Below, in pieces: positions 27,401 through 40,597 of a stretch of 64,000 nucleotides of DNA. The DNA is from Amia ocellicauda (Eukaryota; Chordata; Actinopteri; Amiiformes; Amiidae), in the NCBI RefSeq assembly GCF_036373705.1, contig NC_089864.1, forward strand, positions 15,300,501-15,364,500, read 5' to 3'. The notes below the pieces were generated by a model. It was not told the origin of the DNA, searched no databases, and saw only the letters and a program-made list of their open reading frames with translations. The translations under genes and the position numbers were made by a program. Numbering within the stretch: the stretch's first letter is position 1; every line of letters starts with the position of its first letter.

Positions 27401-30400
27401 TGAAACAGACTGCCTTGTATGGAGGTTGAGATGGAGATAGACTGAAATTGAATGAATGAAGGAGGGGAAGAAGTCCATCAGACAGAGAGGGGTTGGAAAG
27501 ATGGATGTTGAAGTCACCAAGGAGGCGTGGAGTGTGAGGGGAGGAACGGTCTTTCTGGTCCGTCAGGAAAGGAATGGGAGAGATGGTCATAGCTGTTGGT
27601 GATGTGATGCCGTGTCTTGTCTCCTTGTCGGCGTCTCCTCACTGGATTCCCTGCCCTTTGGTAGTCGGGCTCTTCGGGAGGGGGGCACTGAAGGCTGCTG
27701 GTGCTGACGGCTGGTGCAGATGTCCAAAATGTAGTGAAATTGTCCATCTGTGTCTACTTGGAGAACGAACGCGTGAACTGCATTAAATAACACCAGGTCT
27801 GAGAGAGAGCAAGAGTCCCACCCTAATACAGCTGGTGCTCAATTGCTACCAAAGTCAAATGTCCTGGAAAGTCAGAAATGCAACAACATTGATCAAGTCT
27901 TTCCAGCTTAATGGTAAAGGTAACCTAACAATAACACAATTGTTCTATTATGGAGCTCAAAAAGTAAGTTGCTAGTTCATTTACAAAACCATATCTGATC
28001 ACAGAAGGTGGATAAGATCTTGTGAGAAACCCAGACTACTAGCTATTAGAGTAAATTCATATATATATATATATATATATATATCCATATCATATTTACT
28101 GATGTATGTATGTATTTATTTCCTATCATAGTTCTGTTTTATGTTTTGCAGGAGGATTATGACAACTTCCATAAAGGCAGAATAGCAGTGTTGGTAATTG
28201 GAACAATCATATTGATAATGTCCTGTCTTGGAGCTCTTGGTGCATATTTAGAAACACAGTGGGTTCTGATTTTGGTATGTATTTTTGTCTTATTACTCTT
28301 CCCACAGGAAAGCATCATAAGGATAACATAGCCATTTGTTTTGTGATCTGTGTGAATTTGAAACACAAATATACACTCACCTAAAGGATTATTAGGAACA
28401 CCATACTAATACTGTGTTTGACCCCCTTTCGCCTTCAGAACTGCCTTAATTCTACGTGGCATTGATTCAACAAGGTGCTGAAAGCATTCTTTAGAAATGT
28501 TGGCCCATATTGATAGGATAGCATCTTGCAGTTGATGGAGATTTGTGGGATGCACATCCCGTTCCACCACATCCCAAAGATGCTCTATTGGGTTGAGATC
28601 TGGTGACTGTGGGGGCCAGTTTAGTACAGTGAACTCATTGTCATGTTCAAGAAACCAATTTAAAATGATTCGACCTTTGTGACATGGTGCATTATCCTGC
28701 TGGGAGTAGCCATCAGAGGATGGGTACATGGTGGTCATAAAGGGATGGACATGGTCAGAAACAATGCTCAGGTAGGCCGTGGCATTTAAACGATGCCCAG
28801 TTGGCACTAAGGGGCCTAAAGTGTGCCAAGAAAACATCCCCCACACCATTACACCACCACCACCAGCCTGCACAGTGGTAACAAGGCATGATGGATCCAT
28901 GTTCTCATTCTGTTTACACCAAATTCTGACTCTACCATCTGAATATCTCAACAGAAATCGAGACTCATCAGACCAGGCAACATTTTTCCAGTCTTCAACT
29001 GTCCAATTTTGGTGAGCTTGTGCAAATTGTAACCTCTTTTTCCTATTTGTAGTGGAGATGAGTGGTACCCAGTGGGGTCTTCTGCTGTTGTAGCCCATCC
29101 GCCTCAAGGTTGTACGTATTGTGGCTTCACAAATGCTTTGCTGCATACCTCGGTTGTAACGAGTGGTTATTTCAGTCAAAGTTGCTCTTCTATCAGCTTG
29201 AATCAGTCGGCCCATTCTCCTCTGACCTCTAGCATCAACAAGGCATTTTCGCCCACAGGACTGCCGCATACTGGATGTTTTTCCCTTTTCACACCATTCT
29301 TTGTAAACCCTAGAAATGGTTGTGCGTGAAAATCCCAGTAACTGAGCAGATTGTGAAATACTCAGACCGGACCGTCTGGCACCAACAACCATGCCACGCT
29401 CAAAATTGCTTAAATCACCTTTCTTTCCCATTCAGACATTCAGTTTGGAGTTCAGGAGATTGTCTTGACCAGGACCACACCCCTAAATGCATTGAAGCAA
29501 CTGCCATGTGATTGGTTGGTTAGATAATTGCATTAATGAGAAATTGAACAGATGTTCCTAATAATCCTTTAGGTGAGTGTATTTTGTACATATTTTGTTC
29601 TACAGCAAGCCTTATATAGTCTAAGCGTATGTTTCGTAATACATAAGATGACTTAAGTCATGAACTGCATTTGAAGTGCTCTACATGGTTAAATATTATA
29701 TTTTCAATAAATATTTTTTTTTCAAATGTGTCTTGTATGCATGACATTTTGTAATCAGAGATCAGCATTTCTTTATATGAACAAATTGTATTAAATGTCT
29801 CTCGCATTTTTTCCCCAGTACATAATTTTGACTGGTATTGGCTTGGTAATCCTGTTGATTTTTGCTGTGCCATTGTCCATCCTCAAGTCATCGGTAGGAT
29901 TTCTTTATTTCATGTTTGTTTTTTGTTTTTTAAAGAATACAGTCTCAGATATACTTAAATTCTTAGTAGTTAAGTAATTCTGTATCATACCTCATACACA
30001 GACTATATTCTCAGGTTACAGCTGTGGGGACAAATATTTGAAAATGGAAAGATCAGTGAACAGGAACAGACCTGAAGAATGGATATTAATATTATTGTTA
30101 TTACAAATTAATATCAAAAAATATGTTTTTTAATTATTTAATGAACTAAATTCAATCTCAAAAAGGAATTTAGAGCTGCTTATTTTCACAAATTGCACTG
30201 GACTTGTGTAGATGTGCTCTGTGTGCTCGTGAGCTGCCCTGTGGACAAGCATCCAGTGTGGGCTGTACTGTGACTTTTGCCCTGTGTTCGCCAGGTTTGG
30301 GTCCAGCTCAGGGTGACCCGGCAGTGGATGAAGTGATTATTGAAAATGTTTGGATGGCTGCTTGGTTTTTGGCATGAGATTATATCAGATGCTTGAAGAA

Positions 30401-32607
30401 TTGTGTATTTTAATTCCAGATTCTTGATAGTGGACCATTCACTAACAACATGACAATGGATCATGCCCACAATACCACCAAAGAGTGGCTGGAAAGTGTG
30501 CAACAATGGGTAAAAACTGATTTTGTAATTACATTTGTTTGATGCAGACTGTTGATCTGTGGAGGCCTGTAGTAAGTGTAAGTGTAAGTTTTCTAATATA
30601 TTAATTGTTTCCATAGGCAGAGTGTTGTGGATGGGAAAATGGGTACCAAGACTGGGGGCAAAACATCCCAGACTCTTGTCTCTGTGATTCGAATGATCCT
30701 GACAGTCCAAAATGCCACAGTGTGTCTAATCACGTAAGTACAGTTTTATTTATAGGACCTCTTAAATTTCAAATGTATAAATAATGAAGTAAGAAGAATG
30801 AGAATATGTATAAACAATGTGGCCAATTAATTTATTATTAAATACATTTTCCCCTTTAGATTATTAAGTTTTGATTATAGCACACAAACGTGTTACGTAT
30901 TATACCACATTTGATATTATTTTAAATTTCTTCCAGACTGTTGGGGAGGATGGCAGTTCTGTTTTGTCTTCAAAGGTCATTTTCAGTGAGGTAAGCTTGT
31001 GCCAGTCAATCCCAGCACATACTGTCACACATTGGGTTTATTCAAATACTTAGTAATATTTCACGAAACACACATTTCTTTCCTTGAAATTTAGGTGAAG
31101 ATTCACAAAAAATCAATAAATACAGAAATTCTGAGTGATTTTATTTGCTTGTGGTCTATTGAGTATTGACTCAATTGCTTTTTCTTTTTAGCCCTGTGCT
31201 CTCATCTACATCGGATACATGGAAAACTTTGTGAATGTAATTATTGGAATATATTGTGGCTTAGTGGTCATTGATGTAAGTGTTTATTTTTTTATTTACC
31301 TTATTTACATTATTTACATTATTTACCTTGTTTTTAATTGAATTTGAAAAAATAACAGTATCACAGGGGAGCACTGTGTACCTGAGTCCAAAGCAATGCT
31401 CCCCAACCTTTTAATCTAAACTTTATCTTTACAGCCAAACCAAACCCCTTCTATGCACTCCCTTATAACTTATACAATATATCCTTTCAACACTGCAGAA
31501 TAGTTTCACAGTTCAGCATAAATATTCTGAATATTGATTTGGTGTTATTTTAATTGATATAGATGTAAAAGAAAAAAATAAATCTAACTGTATCTAACTG
31601 TATGTAATACAATGACAAGTTACATGACAAGTTTATTCTTTATATATTATTATTTATTATTATTATTATTATAATTATTAATTATTATTATTATTTCAGA
31701 TTATTCTTGTTCTTATTTTCTTTATATTATATGGATGGATTTTCTCATGTGACTGGCACAACAATATCATGGCACACTGGTTGGGAAACAGTCTTGTCTT
31801 GTAATCTGTGTGCAGTACAGTACAACCTAGCATATTTAATATAGGACTTGAACTTGAAGTTAGGTATTTTTTTGAATTATCTTCTCTCTGACTATAGAGT
31901 TAAAGCTGGTCATATCAGCCAAATGTACACTATCGGTCAAAAGTTTTAGAACACCTACATTTTTCCAGTTTTTATTGACATTTACGCAGTTTAATGTCTC
32001 AATGTACTCTGAAATTAAAGCATAGAACAAATAGACAATTGGAGATAAAGAAATCATGGAATAGTTTTGTTTAACAAAATGTAACCCCTTAAGCTGACAA
32101 ACCCCTCTGGTACCCTTAAAAGTCACCAAACCCATGTGTACTCTTCACTGGTGTGTTGTTTGCCAAGTGTTTGGTATCCCATGAAAGCTGAGACTCACAG
32201 ATTTCTAACGATGTGAAGCATACTCTGATGTGTTTTTTTTTTAACCTCTGGCAGTTTACCACTTACCTTTGTACCATTTCAGGTTATTCACTGGACTTGA
32301 ACTGCTTAAATCTCAATAAAAACTGGAAAAATGGGGGTGTTCTAAAACTTCTGACCGGTCGTGTACATCATTCCTCAGCTCAGAGATAGAGATACTTTTG
32401 TGAACCAGACAAAGAAAGTGGATTTGACTAATGTTTTCATTCCCTACTTGAACTAAACCAATGTATTTTGTTGTATCTCTTTTCCAGATGATTGGGATGG
32501 TGCTGTCAATAATGATGATCTGTCAAATCAAAAAGCATATACCTACTTCTGCTTTTTATCAGAGCCCACCGACATACTCCGATCTGAACAATAAACCACT
32601 GTGTTAG
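24426..32607 (+). CDS. Tetraspanin A, TSPAN8-like, intact
   Basis: Tetraspanins organise membrane protein microdomains. Nine exons, all with GT-AG introns and all multiples of three: 24426-24488, 26697-26762, 28152-28274, 29819-29893, 30420-30509, 30617-30733, 30937-30990, 31192-31275, 32488-32607. The protein has 263 residues. It has four membrane segments (about 10-33, 53-75, 82-106, 205-235) and a large extracellular loop of about 100 residues with the diagnostic CCG (142-144) and PDSC (157-160). Six loop cysteines are at 142, 143, 160, 162, 172 and 198. Possible N-glycosylation sites are N119, N127 and N177. The tail ends with a Tyr-based sorting motif YSDL (254-257). TSPAN8 is favoured by the MICQI end of membrane segment 4 and by the neighbouring PTPRR; CD63 or CD82 relatives cannot be excluded. 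Introns 2, 3 and 8 hold transposons. Confidence 0.88.
26930..27795 (-). mobile_element. L2-like LINE pieces in intron 2 of tetraspanin A
   Basis: Minus-strand frames show an endonuclease motif (LLGDFNIHL) near 27500 and the reverse transcriptase box SYHFYADD near 27150. The C-terminal WWNDLPTEVRT lies near 26990. They are in element order but with most of the intervening sequence deleted. The 5' portion (27580-27795) is shared with intron 2 of gene C (53180-53400), so the insertion predates the gene duplication. Confidence 0.7.
28055..28085. repeat. (AT)n next to exon 3 of tetraspanin A
   Basis: AT dinucleotide tract about 65 bases before exon 3. Equivalent tracts lie beside exon 3 in B (38900-38962) and in C (52871-52910). 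Confidence 0.9.
28374..29579 (-). mobile_element. DD36E Tc1/mariner (Incomer-like) transposon in intron 3 of A
   Basis: A 1206-bp element flanked by TA on both sides, with terminal inverted repeats of about 30 bp (CACTCACCTAAAGGATTATT and its complement). It carries one near-complete transposase gene. Further copies of the family are at 1-180 and 53659-54769. Confidence 0.92.
28406..29431 (-). CDS. Tc1/mariner DD36E transposase
   Basis: A 341-residue uninterrupted frame. The N-terminal half holds helix-turn-helix motifs (SISQSAQLLGFSRTTISRVY at 24-43). The catalytic triad is D155 (WSDESRF), D246 (QQDNAPCHK) and E283 (LNPIEHLW). Counting gives 36 residues between the second Asp and the Glu, not 34, which places it with the DD36E (Incomer) group described in animals. 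After VVER five codons are missing relative to the copy at 53659-54769 (15 bases, repeated GG at the joint), just past the catalytic Glu. The frame stays open, but the deletion may impair the enzyme. Confidence 0.92.
   Translation of the reverse strand: MGKKGDLSNFERGMVVGARRSGLSISQSAQLLGFSRTTISRVYKEWCEKGKTSSMRQSCGRKCLVDARGQRRMGRLIQADRRATLTEITTRYNRGMQQSICEATIRTTLRRMGYNSRRPHWVPLISTTNRKKRLQFAQAHQNWTVEDWKNVAWSDESRFLLRYSDGRVRIWCKQNENMDPSCLVTTVQAGGGGVMVWGMFSWHTLGPLVPTGHRLNATAYLSIVSDHVHPFMTTMYPSSDGYSQQDNAPCHKGRIILNWFLEHDNEFTVLNWPPQSPDLNPIEHLWDVVERDVHPTNLHQLQDAILSIWANISKECFQHLVESMPRRIKAVLKAKGGQTQY
30195..30365. repeat. Shared interspersed repeat in intron 4 of A
   Basis: A moderately GC-rich block also present in the matching introns of B (37935-38105) and C (51262-51573). 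In C it is longer and contains the common fish repeat phrase with GGGAGGAAACTGGAGCACCC and ending near ACTGCACCGCCATGCC. Its presence in all three genes means it was there before they duplicated. Confidence 0.6.
31928..32363. mobile_element. Tc1/mariner MITE in intron 8 of A
   Basis: Flanked by TA (31926-31927 and 32364-32365). The ends are inverted copies of CACTATCGGTCAAAAGTTTT followed by AGAACACC, with a few mismatches. The 436-bp interior has no recognisable transposase. It is absent from the corresponding introns of B and C. Confidence 0.8.
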
Positions 32608-32721
32608 CCTCTTCCTCAGCTTGCAATTAAACCCCCCCAGAAAATCTAACTATATATCCATAAACTACGTTATAATACAATTTTATAAAATATATAAAAT
32701 AAAATATATATACATCATGTA
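32608..32721 (+). terminator. 3'UTR and polyadenylation region of tetraspanin A
   Basis: After the TAG there are an ATTAAA at about 32627 and overlapping AATAAA signals at about 32698, followed by an AT-rich run up to the Tc1 element. Either could serve as a poly(A) signal. Confidence 0.5.
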
Positions 32722-34072
<1,351 letters not shown>

Positions 34073-35044
34073 TAGCTATTTAGTCTAAAGATACTTGACC
34101 CTTGGAAACGAACAGGGCCCTGCTTTCCTCAAAGACTTTGTCGTCAAGTAACTATGGTGGAAAACCCTGCTTGCCAAGAAGACATCCTGTGCACAACCTT
34201 GGAGCCTTCAAACCAGTGAAAAATCTGTTTGGAAAAGACTCTACTTTCGCGAAATCCCAACTTCCAGGAGCATCGACTCAGGAAGTTATTGGAAAAAGCA
34301 GAGCCGGACTGCCTCTGCTCCAAACCACACGGACCTTGCCCCACCCCGTGGAACCTCGTGCCGTGTGCTTTTATCTGATCCCGAAGGCAGAGAGGCCTCT
34401 CTGCAACGAAGTTCAGATAAGTTTAACAGTTGGAGTTTATTATTCATGACATTTGAGAAATCAATTAGAAATGTTATTCTGTGAGTCATAAACTTTAGAA
34501 TGTGTAATATCATATAGTATTTTCTTAAATAAAATTAGGCCCTGCCTATCCTTAATCATTGAATAATAATCAATTAAGGAGAATTGTGGTAACAAAGATA
34601 GAATCTTTCTCGGCACCCAAATGTAAATGAGACTGATATATATAACGGGAAGTTATCCGACATAAATACTAACCTGCATAGTTATTTGATGTCCGACTAA
34701 CAATACTAATGAGAGACTCACCTTCGTCTTACTAACTAATCGTATTGTAGTCAATGTGTTTATAATTTTGTTTAACGATTTGTGTGTCATCATATGCGAT
34801 TCCATGATCTTTGATTTGGTCACGGAAGTGATTTGTCTTTGATTTGTTGATCTTGAGTGAATTTTTATTAGTTTTTCCCTTTTGGTATAACTGGTGTAGT
34901 GCTACATTTTATTTTTGTTTTTAATAAACTTGGGAATTTATATATTTGGAATTGGTGTCTGCGTCCAAATATTACAGAGATTGAGTTGTACAAGATTCTA
35001 GGATTCTTGATAAGGTGATACCTAAATTCACTTCTTTAACTGAA
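34073..35044. other. Possible LTR-like sequence, unresolved
   Basis: Contains an AATAAA near 34922 followed by a GT-rich stretch and a TATTACA end near 34974, the kind of arrangement found at an LTR 3' end. The GC-rich part at 34090-34400 has no recognised protein. I could not define both ends or a target duplication. Confidence 0.3.
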
Positions 35045-36565
35045 ATGTATAGGAATTTATACAAATATATGGAAACAATACTGGAAATGGAAAAACTGAA
35101 AACAGGGACCATCAGCACATCTTGCAACAGCAATCCTGCAGATCTTGTTTTTGTTTTTCAGTAGCAATCAGAACATATGAACAGTTGTGTCATGCATAAC
35201 AGCAACAAAAACAAAACAGGAAAAACCTCTGTGCTGCATTATATACTCGATTAGAATGATACACTTATATAAACCTATGACAATATTACAAGTGCTTTCA
35301 TGACGAAATCCTGCACAGTACGACGCTTAATTGCAATCTGAAGAAGATAAGCTAGTACAGTGGTGTATTGTTCAGCTCGGTCGAGCTCTAATTCAAAGCG
35401 GATGTAGGGACATGCTTTCCGATTTGACAGATGATCATTATTGACAGCATCATCCCAGTCATCTGGAAAAGAGATATAATGAAATACATTGGTTTAGTTC
35501 AACTAGGGAATGATTGCATTAGACAAATCCACTTTCTTTGTCTGGTTCACAAAAGTATCTGTGTAAGAATATCAGTTTGAACTGAGGAATGTACAGCTAA
35601 ATTGACCAGCTTAAGTCAGAGAGAGAACATGACAACACAAAAAGTTGTCCTAAATTAAATATTTAATTCAATAGGTGTGCATTATTGTATTACATAATCT
35701 AACTTCACATGGGGATAATGATTAATTTACCTCATTACCAACTAAATAGTAATCACTTTTGGATTTTCAATTTGCTCAGTTGTGATTTATTTTTTAACAT
35801 CTTCAAATCACATAAATATCAATTTATCTGTTGTGCAATTTTGAAAGTTTGTAAGTTATAATGGAGTGGCTAGAAGGGGTTTGGTTGCAGCACACAATTT
35901 AATGTTAAGTAGGTGTGATTTAAGATAGTTTAGTTTAAAATGTTGGGGAACATTGCCTTGGTCTCAGGTACACAGTGCTCCCCCGTGATACTGTTGTTAT
36001 TTTTAAAATTTTAATTCAAAACCATTGCAAGGTAAATAAAAACTTACATCAATGACCACTACTCCACAATATATTCCAATCGCTGCATTAACAAATCTTT
36101 CTATGTATCTAATGTAGATGGGAGCACAGGGCTAAAAAAAAAAAAGAGGAATTGAGTCAACACTTCATATTAAAAGAAATACAACCGAAGCAAATAAATC
36201 ACAGAATTTCTGTATTTATTTAGTGAATCTTCACCCAAATGTCAATGAAAGAAATGTGTTTCATGAAATAATACTAAGCATTTGAATAAACCCAATGTGT
36301 GACAGTATGTGCTGGGATTGACTGGCACAATCTTACCTCTCTGAAAATGACCTTTGAAGACAAAACAGAACTGCCATCCTCCCCAAAAGTCTGGAAGAAA
36401 TTTAAAATAATATCCATGGTGGTATAATACGTAACACATTTGTGTGCTATAATCAAAAATTAATAATCTAAAGTGGAAAATGTATTTAATAATACATTAA
36501 TTCGCCACATTGCTTATACATATTCTCCTTCTTGTTACTTCATTATTTATACATTTGTAATTTAT

Positions 36566-37538
36566 GTAGCCGTGAAATTGATACACTACACAGGACACAT
36601 TAACTTCTTTGGGGGTTCTTTATTTTTGTTAAATGTTGCTGAGAGGGTGTGCAACTGGCCTTTCTAAATTGGCATGAAGTGAATTTACTATAGGACATAC
36701 GAGGTACAGGATATAAAATAAAATCAATACAAGATAATACACAACACTAAACAATAGGGCAGTGGGCTTACAGCTGTATGAAGACAAAACACAGAACATC
36801 TATTAAGCCCACTGTATCTCACGCGTGCATACGTTTACTTCCACTACAATTCACTTGTACAGCTGTTCCTGCATTAGATTTAACAGGAAAAAAGGCACTA
36901 ATACCAACACTCTTGAAATAAAATATCAGTCTTTTAAATATAAGTACAAAAGTAAAACCCCGATGTGAATTTCTAATCGTTTGGATTGATTACCTTCGCT
37001 AACCACGAGGAGACATCAGGTTACTTCATTAACTCAAGGCATCCGTCACGATAAACACCTAAAACACGTAATATGTTCACGTATCAAAGACTATAAATAT
37101 ATAAACCTGTATACATTTACATTTCAACAAGATGTCATAACTAAATTGGAGATTTACCCGCGATCAGCTCCGATGCATCGCAGCATCCATCTTGCCTCAC
37201 TCTCCCCATTCAGCTCTACCTAAAACGCAATGAAAAAGGAAGTGCTTATTTAACCTAATTAACTTCTACGAATCAGCGGCCCCTAGTGGCGGGAGGTGAG
37301 AAGGACCTTAGCGATGTCACCATTTACATTAATCTTTGTATTCGTTTCTCTGCGGTCCACAAATTAGTTTTAACACTTTCCTTTTCTACCCTTTTAAATG
37401 ACCAATCAGTGGGTATGCAACCTTCAAACTGTATAGAGCTTAATAAGTTTGTACATAAATTAATGAAATCTAAATACAACACAAGGAAACTAAACTACAA
37501 GGAAATTAACTCTATATCCAAATTTACCACCTGGCTAC
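36566..37538. mobile_element. 973-bp insertion of unknown type in intron 6 of B
   Basis: Introns 6 of A and C lack this block. It is bounded by a 6-bp direct repeat ATTTAT (36560-36565 and 37539-37544), and its ends are inverted GTAGCC and GGCTAC. It contains a GC-rich stretch at 37155-37300 with a minus-strand AAGATGG start context followed by a very short frame. It encodes no recognised transposase. The family is unknown to me. Confidence 0.6.
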
Positions 37539-38899
37539 ATTTATGAAGTCCTATGGAAAACTGTACTTACGTGATTAGACACACTGTGGCATTTTGGACT
37601 GTCAGGATCATTCGAATCACAGAGACAAGAGTCTGGGATGTTTTGCCCCCAGTCTTGGTACCCATTTTCCCATCCACAACACTCTGCCTATGGAAACAAT
37701 TAATATATTAGAAAACTGTCACTTACACAGCACTACAGGCCTCCACAGATCAACAGTCTGGATCAGTTTGTACCTGTTCTTACAAGTTTTCCAGCCACTC
37801 ATTGGCGGTAGGGTCAACTTGATCCAGTGGCATGTTGTTAGTGAATGTTTCACTATGACGAAACTGGAAATAAAATAAATACACAATTCTTCAAGCATCT
37901 GATATAATCTCATGCCAAAAACCAAGCAGCAATCCAAACATTTTCAATAATCACTTCATCCAGTGCCGGGTCAAGGTGAGCTGGAGCCAAACCTGGCGAA
38001 CACAGGGCAAAAGTCACAGTACAGCCCACACTGGATGCTTGTCCACAGGGCAGCTCACGAGCACACAGAGCACATCTACACGAGTCCAGCGCAATTTGTG
38101 AAAATAAGCAGCTCTAAGTTCCTTTTTGTGGAAAAGACATTCATCTTTTTGAGGAGATTAAACTTAGTTCCTTAAATAATTAATTTTGAAATACAATATT
38201 TTTCATGTTAATTTATAATAATAATATCCATTCTTCAGGTCTGTTGCTGTTCACTGATCTTTCCATTATCAAATATTTTTCCCCACAGCTGTAACCTGAG
38301 AATATAGTCTGTGTATGAGGTAATATAATACAGAATTACTTAACTACTAAGAATTTAAGAATACCAAAAACAAACATGAAATAAAGAAATCCTACCGATG
38401 ACTTGAGGATGGACAATGGCACAGCAAAAATCAACAGGATTACCAAGTCAATAACAGTCACAATTATGTACTGAGGAAAAAATGCAAGTGAAACCTTTAA
38501 TACAATTTGTTCATATAAAGAAATGCTGATCTCTGATTACAAAATGTCATGTATACAAGACACATTTGGAAAAATTATTTATTGAAAATATAATATTTAA
38601 CCATGTAGAGCACTTCAAATGCAGTTCATGACTTGAGTCATGTTATGTATTACTAATCAACAGCTTAGACTATATAAGGCTTGCTGTAGAACAAAATATG
38701 TACAAATCACAAAAATATATTTGACAAAAATACATACCAAAATCAGAACCCACTGTGTTTCTAAATATGCACCAAGAGCTCCAAAGACAGGACATTATCA
38801 ATATGATTGTTCCAATTACCAACACTGCTATTCTGCCTTTATGGAAGTTTTCATAATCCTCCTGCAAAACATAAAACAGAACTATGATAGGAAATAAAT

Positions 38900-38913
38900 A
38901 CATATATATATAC

Positions 38914-38962
<49 letters not shown>
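38900..38962. repeat. (AT)n at the exon 2 deletion joint of B
   Basis: A long AT dinucleotide tract 40 bases upstream of exon 3 on the gene strand. Sequence on its far side aligns with intron 1 of gene A, so the tract marks the point where exon 2 was lost. Confidence 0.9.
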
Positions 38963-38967
<5 letters not shown>

Positions 38968-39242
38968 CTATTTACTTTATAGTTCAGTAACTGACTGCTC
39001 TGTTAGTATAATTTATGTGAACAGGTGCACTCATAATTAATAGATATGCATCAATAGAATTTTTTTAACATTCTGTGTTTAACATCAATATAGAATTGAA
39101 GAACATTTAAACATAAATAAACAGTGTATCTTTAAATAAACAATTTCCTATCATTTTAATAACAGTTGTGTCTTATAAAGTCTTAGTTTATCTCAGCATA
39201 ACAAACTAAGCAAATGTGTCTGAAAGTGTGTCACGTTAATGC

Positions 39243-40100
39243 AGTGAACCATTACATATATTCTTGAGCTTTTGAATGTTCCCAAATTTTCAGCTTCTAC
39301 CACATCGCTGGGGAGTTTGTTCAGATTGTGACGACTCTCTGTGTGAAGAAGTGTCTCCTGTTTTCTGTCTTGAATGCCATGAAGCCCAATTTCCATTTGT
39401 GTCCCCAGATCCGTGTGTCCCTGCTGATCTGGAAAAGCTCCTCTGGTTTGATGTGGTCGATGTCCTTCATGATTTTGAAGACTTGAATCAAGTCCCCACG
39501 TAGTCTCCTCTGTTCCAGGGTGAAAAGGTTCAGTTCCTCAGTCTCTCAGTAGGACATTCCCTTCAGACCTGGAATAAGTCTGGTTGCTCTCCTCTGAACT
39601 GCCTCTAGAGCAGCGATATCTTTCTTGAAGTGTGGAGCCCAGAACTGTCCACAGTATCCAGATGAGCTCTAACTAGTGCATTGTACAGTCTGAACATTAC
39701 TGCCCTTGTTCTCAATTCTACACTTTTGAAAATATACCCCATCATCCTGTTTGCCTTTTTTATTGCTTCCCCACATGGATGGAGAAAGTGAGGAGTCCAC
39801 ATAGACTCCTAGGTTTTTCTAATGCATTACTTCTTCCAGATTTATTCCTCCTATAGTGTAATTATAGTGGACATTTTTGTTACCTGCATGTAATACCTTG
39901 CACTTGTCCACATTGAATTTCATCTGCCAGGTGTCGGCCCACAACTGAATATTATCTAAGTCCCTTTGAATAGCCTGTGCTGCCGAGATTGTATCTGCTG
40001 AGCCACCTATTATAGTATCATCTGCAAATTTGACAAGTTTGCTAACTATCCCAGAGTCCAGATCATTAATATAGATTAGAAAAAGCACAGGCCCTAATAA
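39243..40100 (-). mobile_element. CR1/I-like LINE fragment in intron 1 of B
   Basis: On the minus strand it reads LFLIYINDLDSG, then KLVKFADDTIIGG with the catalytic FADD box, then LWADTWQMKFNVDKCKV. It is broken by an internal deletion and a frameshift near 39800. The 3' end is at about 39243. The same family is at 9314-9884, and a remnant of this very insertion is in intron 1 of C (55425-55510). Confidence 0.85.
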
Positions 40101-40577
40101 TATGACACCCTTGGATTTCTCAAGTTCAGTAGAAGAAACGTTTACTGCTTGATTTTCTTCTACAGCCGACCCACTCTGGGACTTACATAGTATTGAATGT
40201 GACTTGCATGACTTTTCAAGCTTATATAAAATGAACTACATAAACACACCAGATATGCTCAACATCAAAACACAAACATTGCATAGTGCTGTCCAACTTC
40301 TTACATATGATAATCGACATGACATTACAGTTACTACCTATAAAATAAACCATTTACTCATTTACACACACACACTTTTTCCTCCAGTATCCATAATACA
40401 TATTGTTGCCATTTCTATAGAAAACTATGACAACATCCTTTCACTTTATTTAACAATGTATTCAGTTTATTATATTTATATTTTAGACTCTTTTAAAAGT
40501 CAACACAACTAATTGCATTGTTTTCTTTAGTTTAACACAGACGATCATATTTCACAAATGTATTGGTGTATTTGTTT

Positions 40578-40597
40578 GATGATGATGATGATGATTA
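40578..40597. repeat. (GAT)n microsatellite
   Basis: Short trinucleotide repeat in intron 1 of B, repeated identically in C at about 56000. Confidence 0.8.

Noticed and set aside
30186-30710. 174-codon minus-strand frame across exons 5 and 6 of tetraspanin A
   Set aside because: It is antisense to real exons and intron; the same shadow recurs opposite exon 6 in B and C because that exon is conserved.
37155-37300. AAGATGG start context with splice-like GTAAAT inside the 973-bp insert
   Set aside because: The frame stops after eight codons; no gene can be supported, only the insertion.
40204-40512. Identical open frames at 40204-40512 and 55623-55934
   Set aside because: Their identity reflects the recent duplication of intron 1, not selection; the composition is AT-rich and there is no domain.
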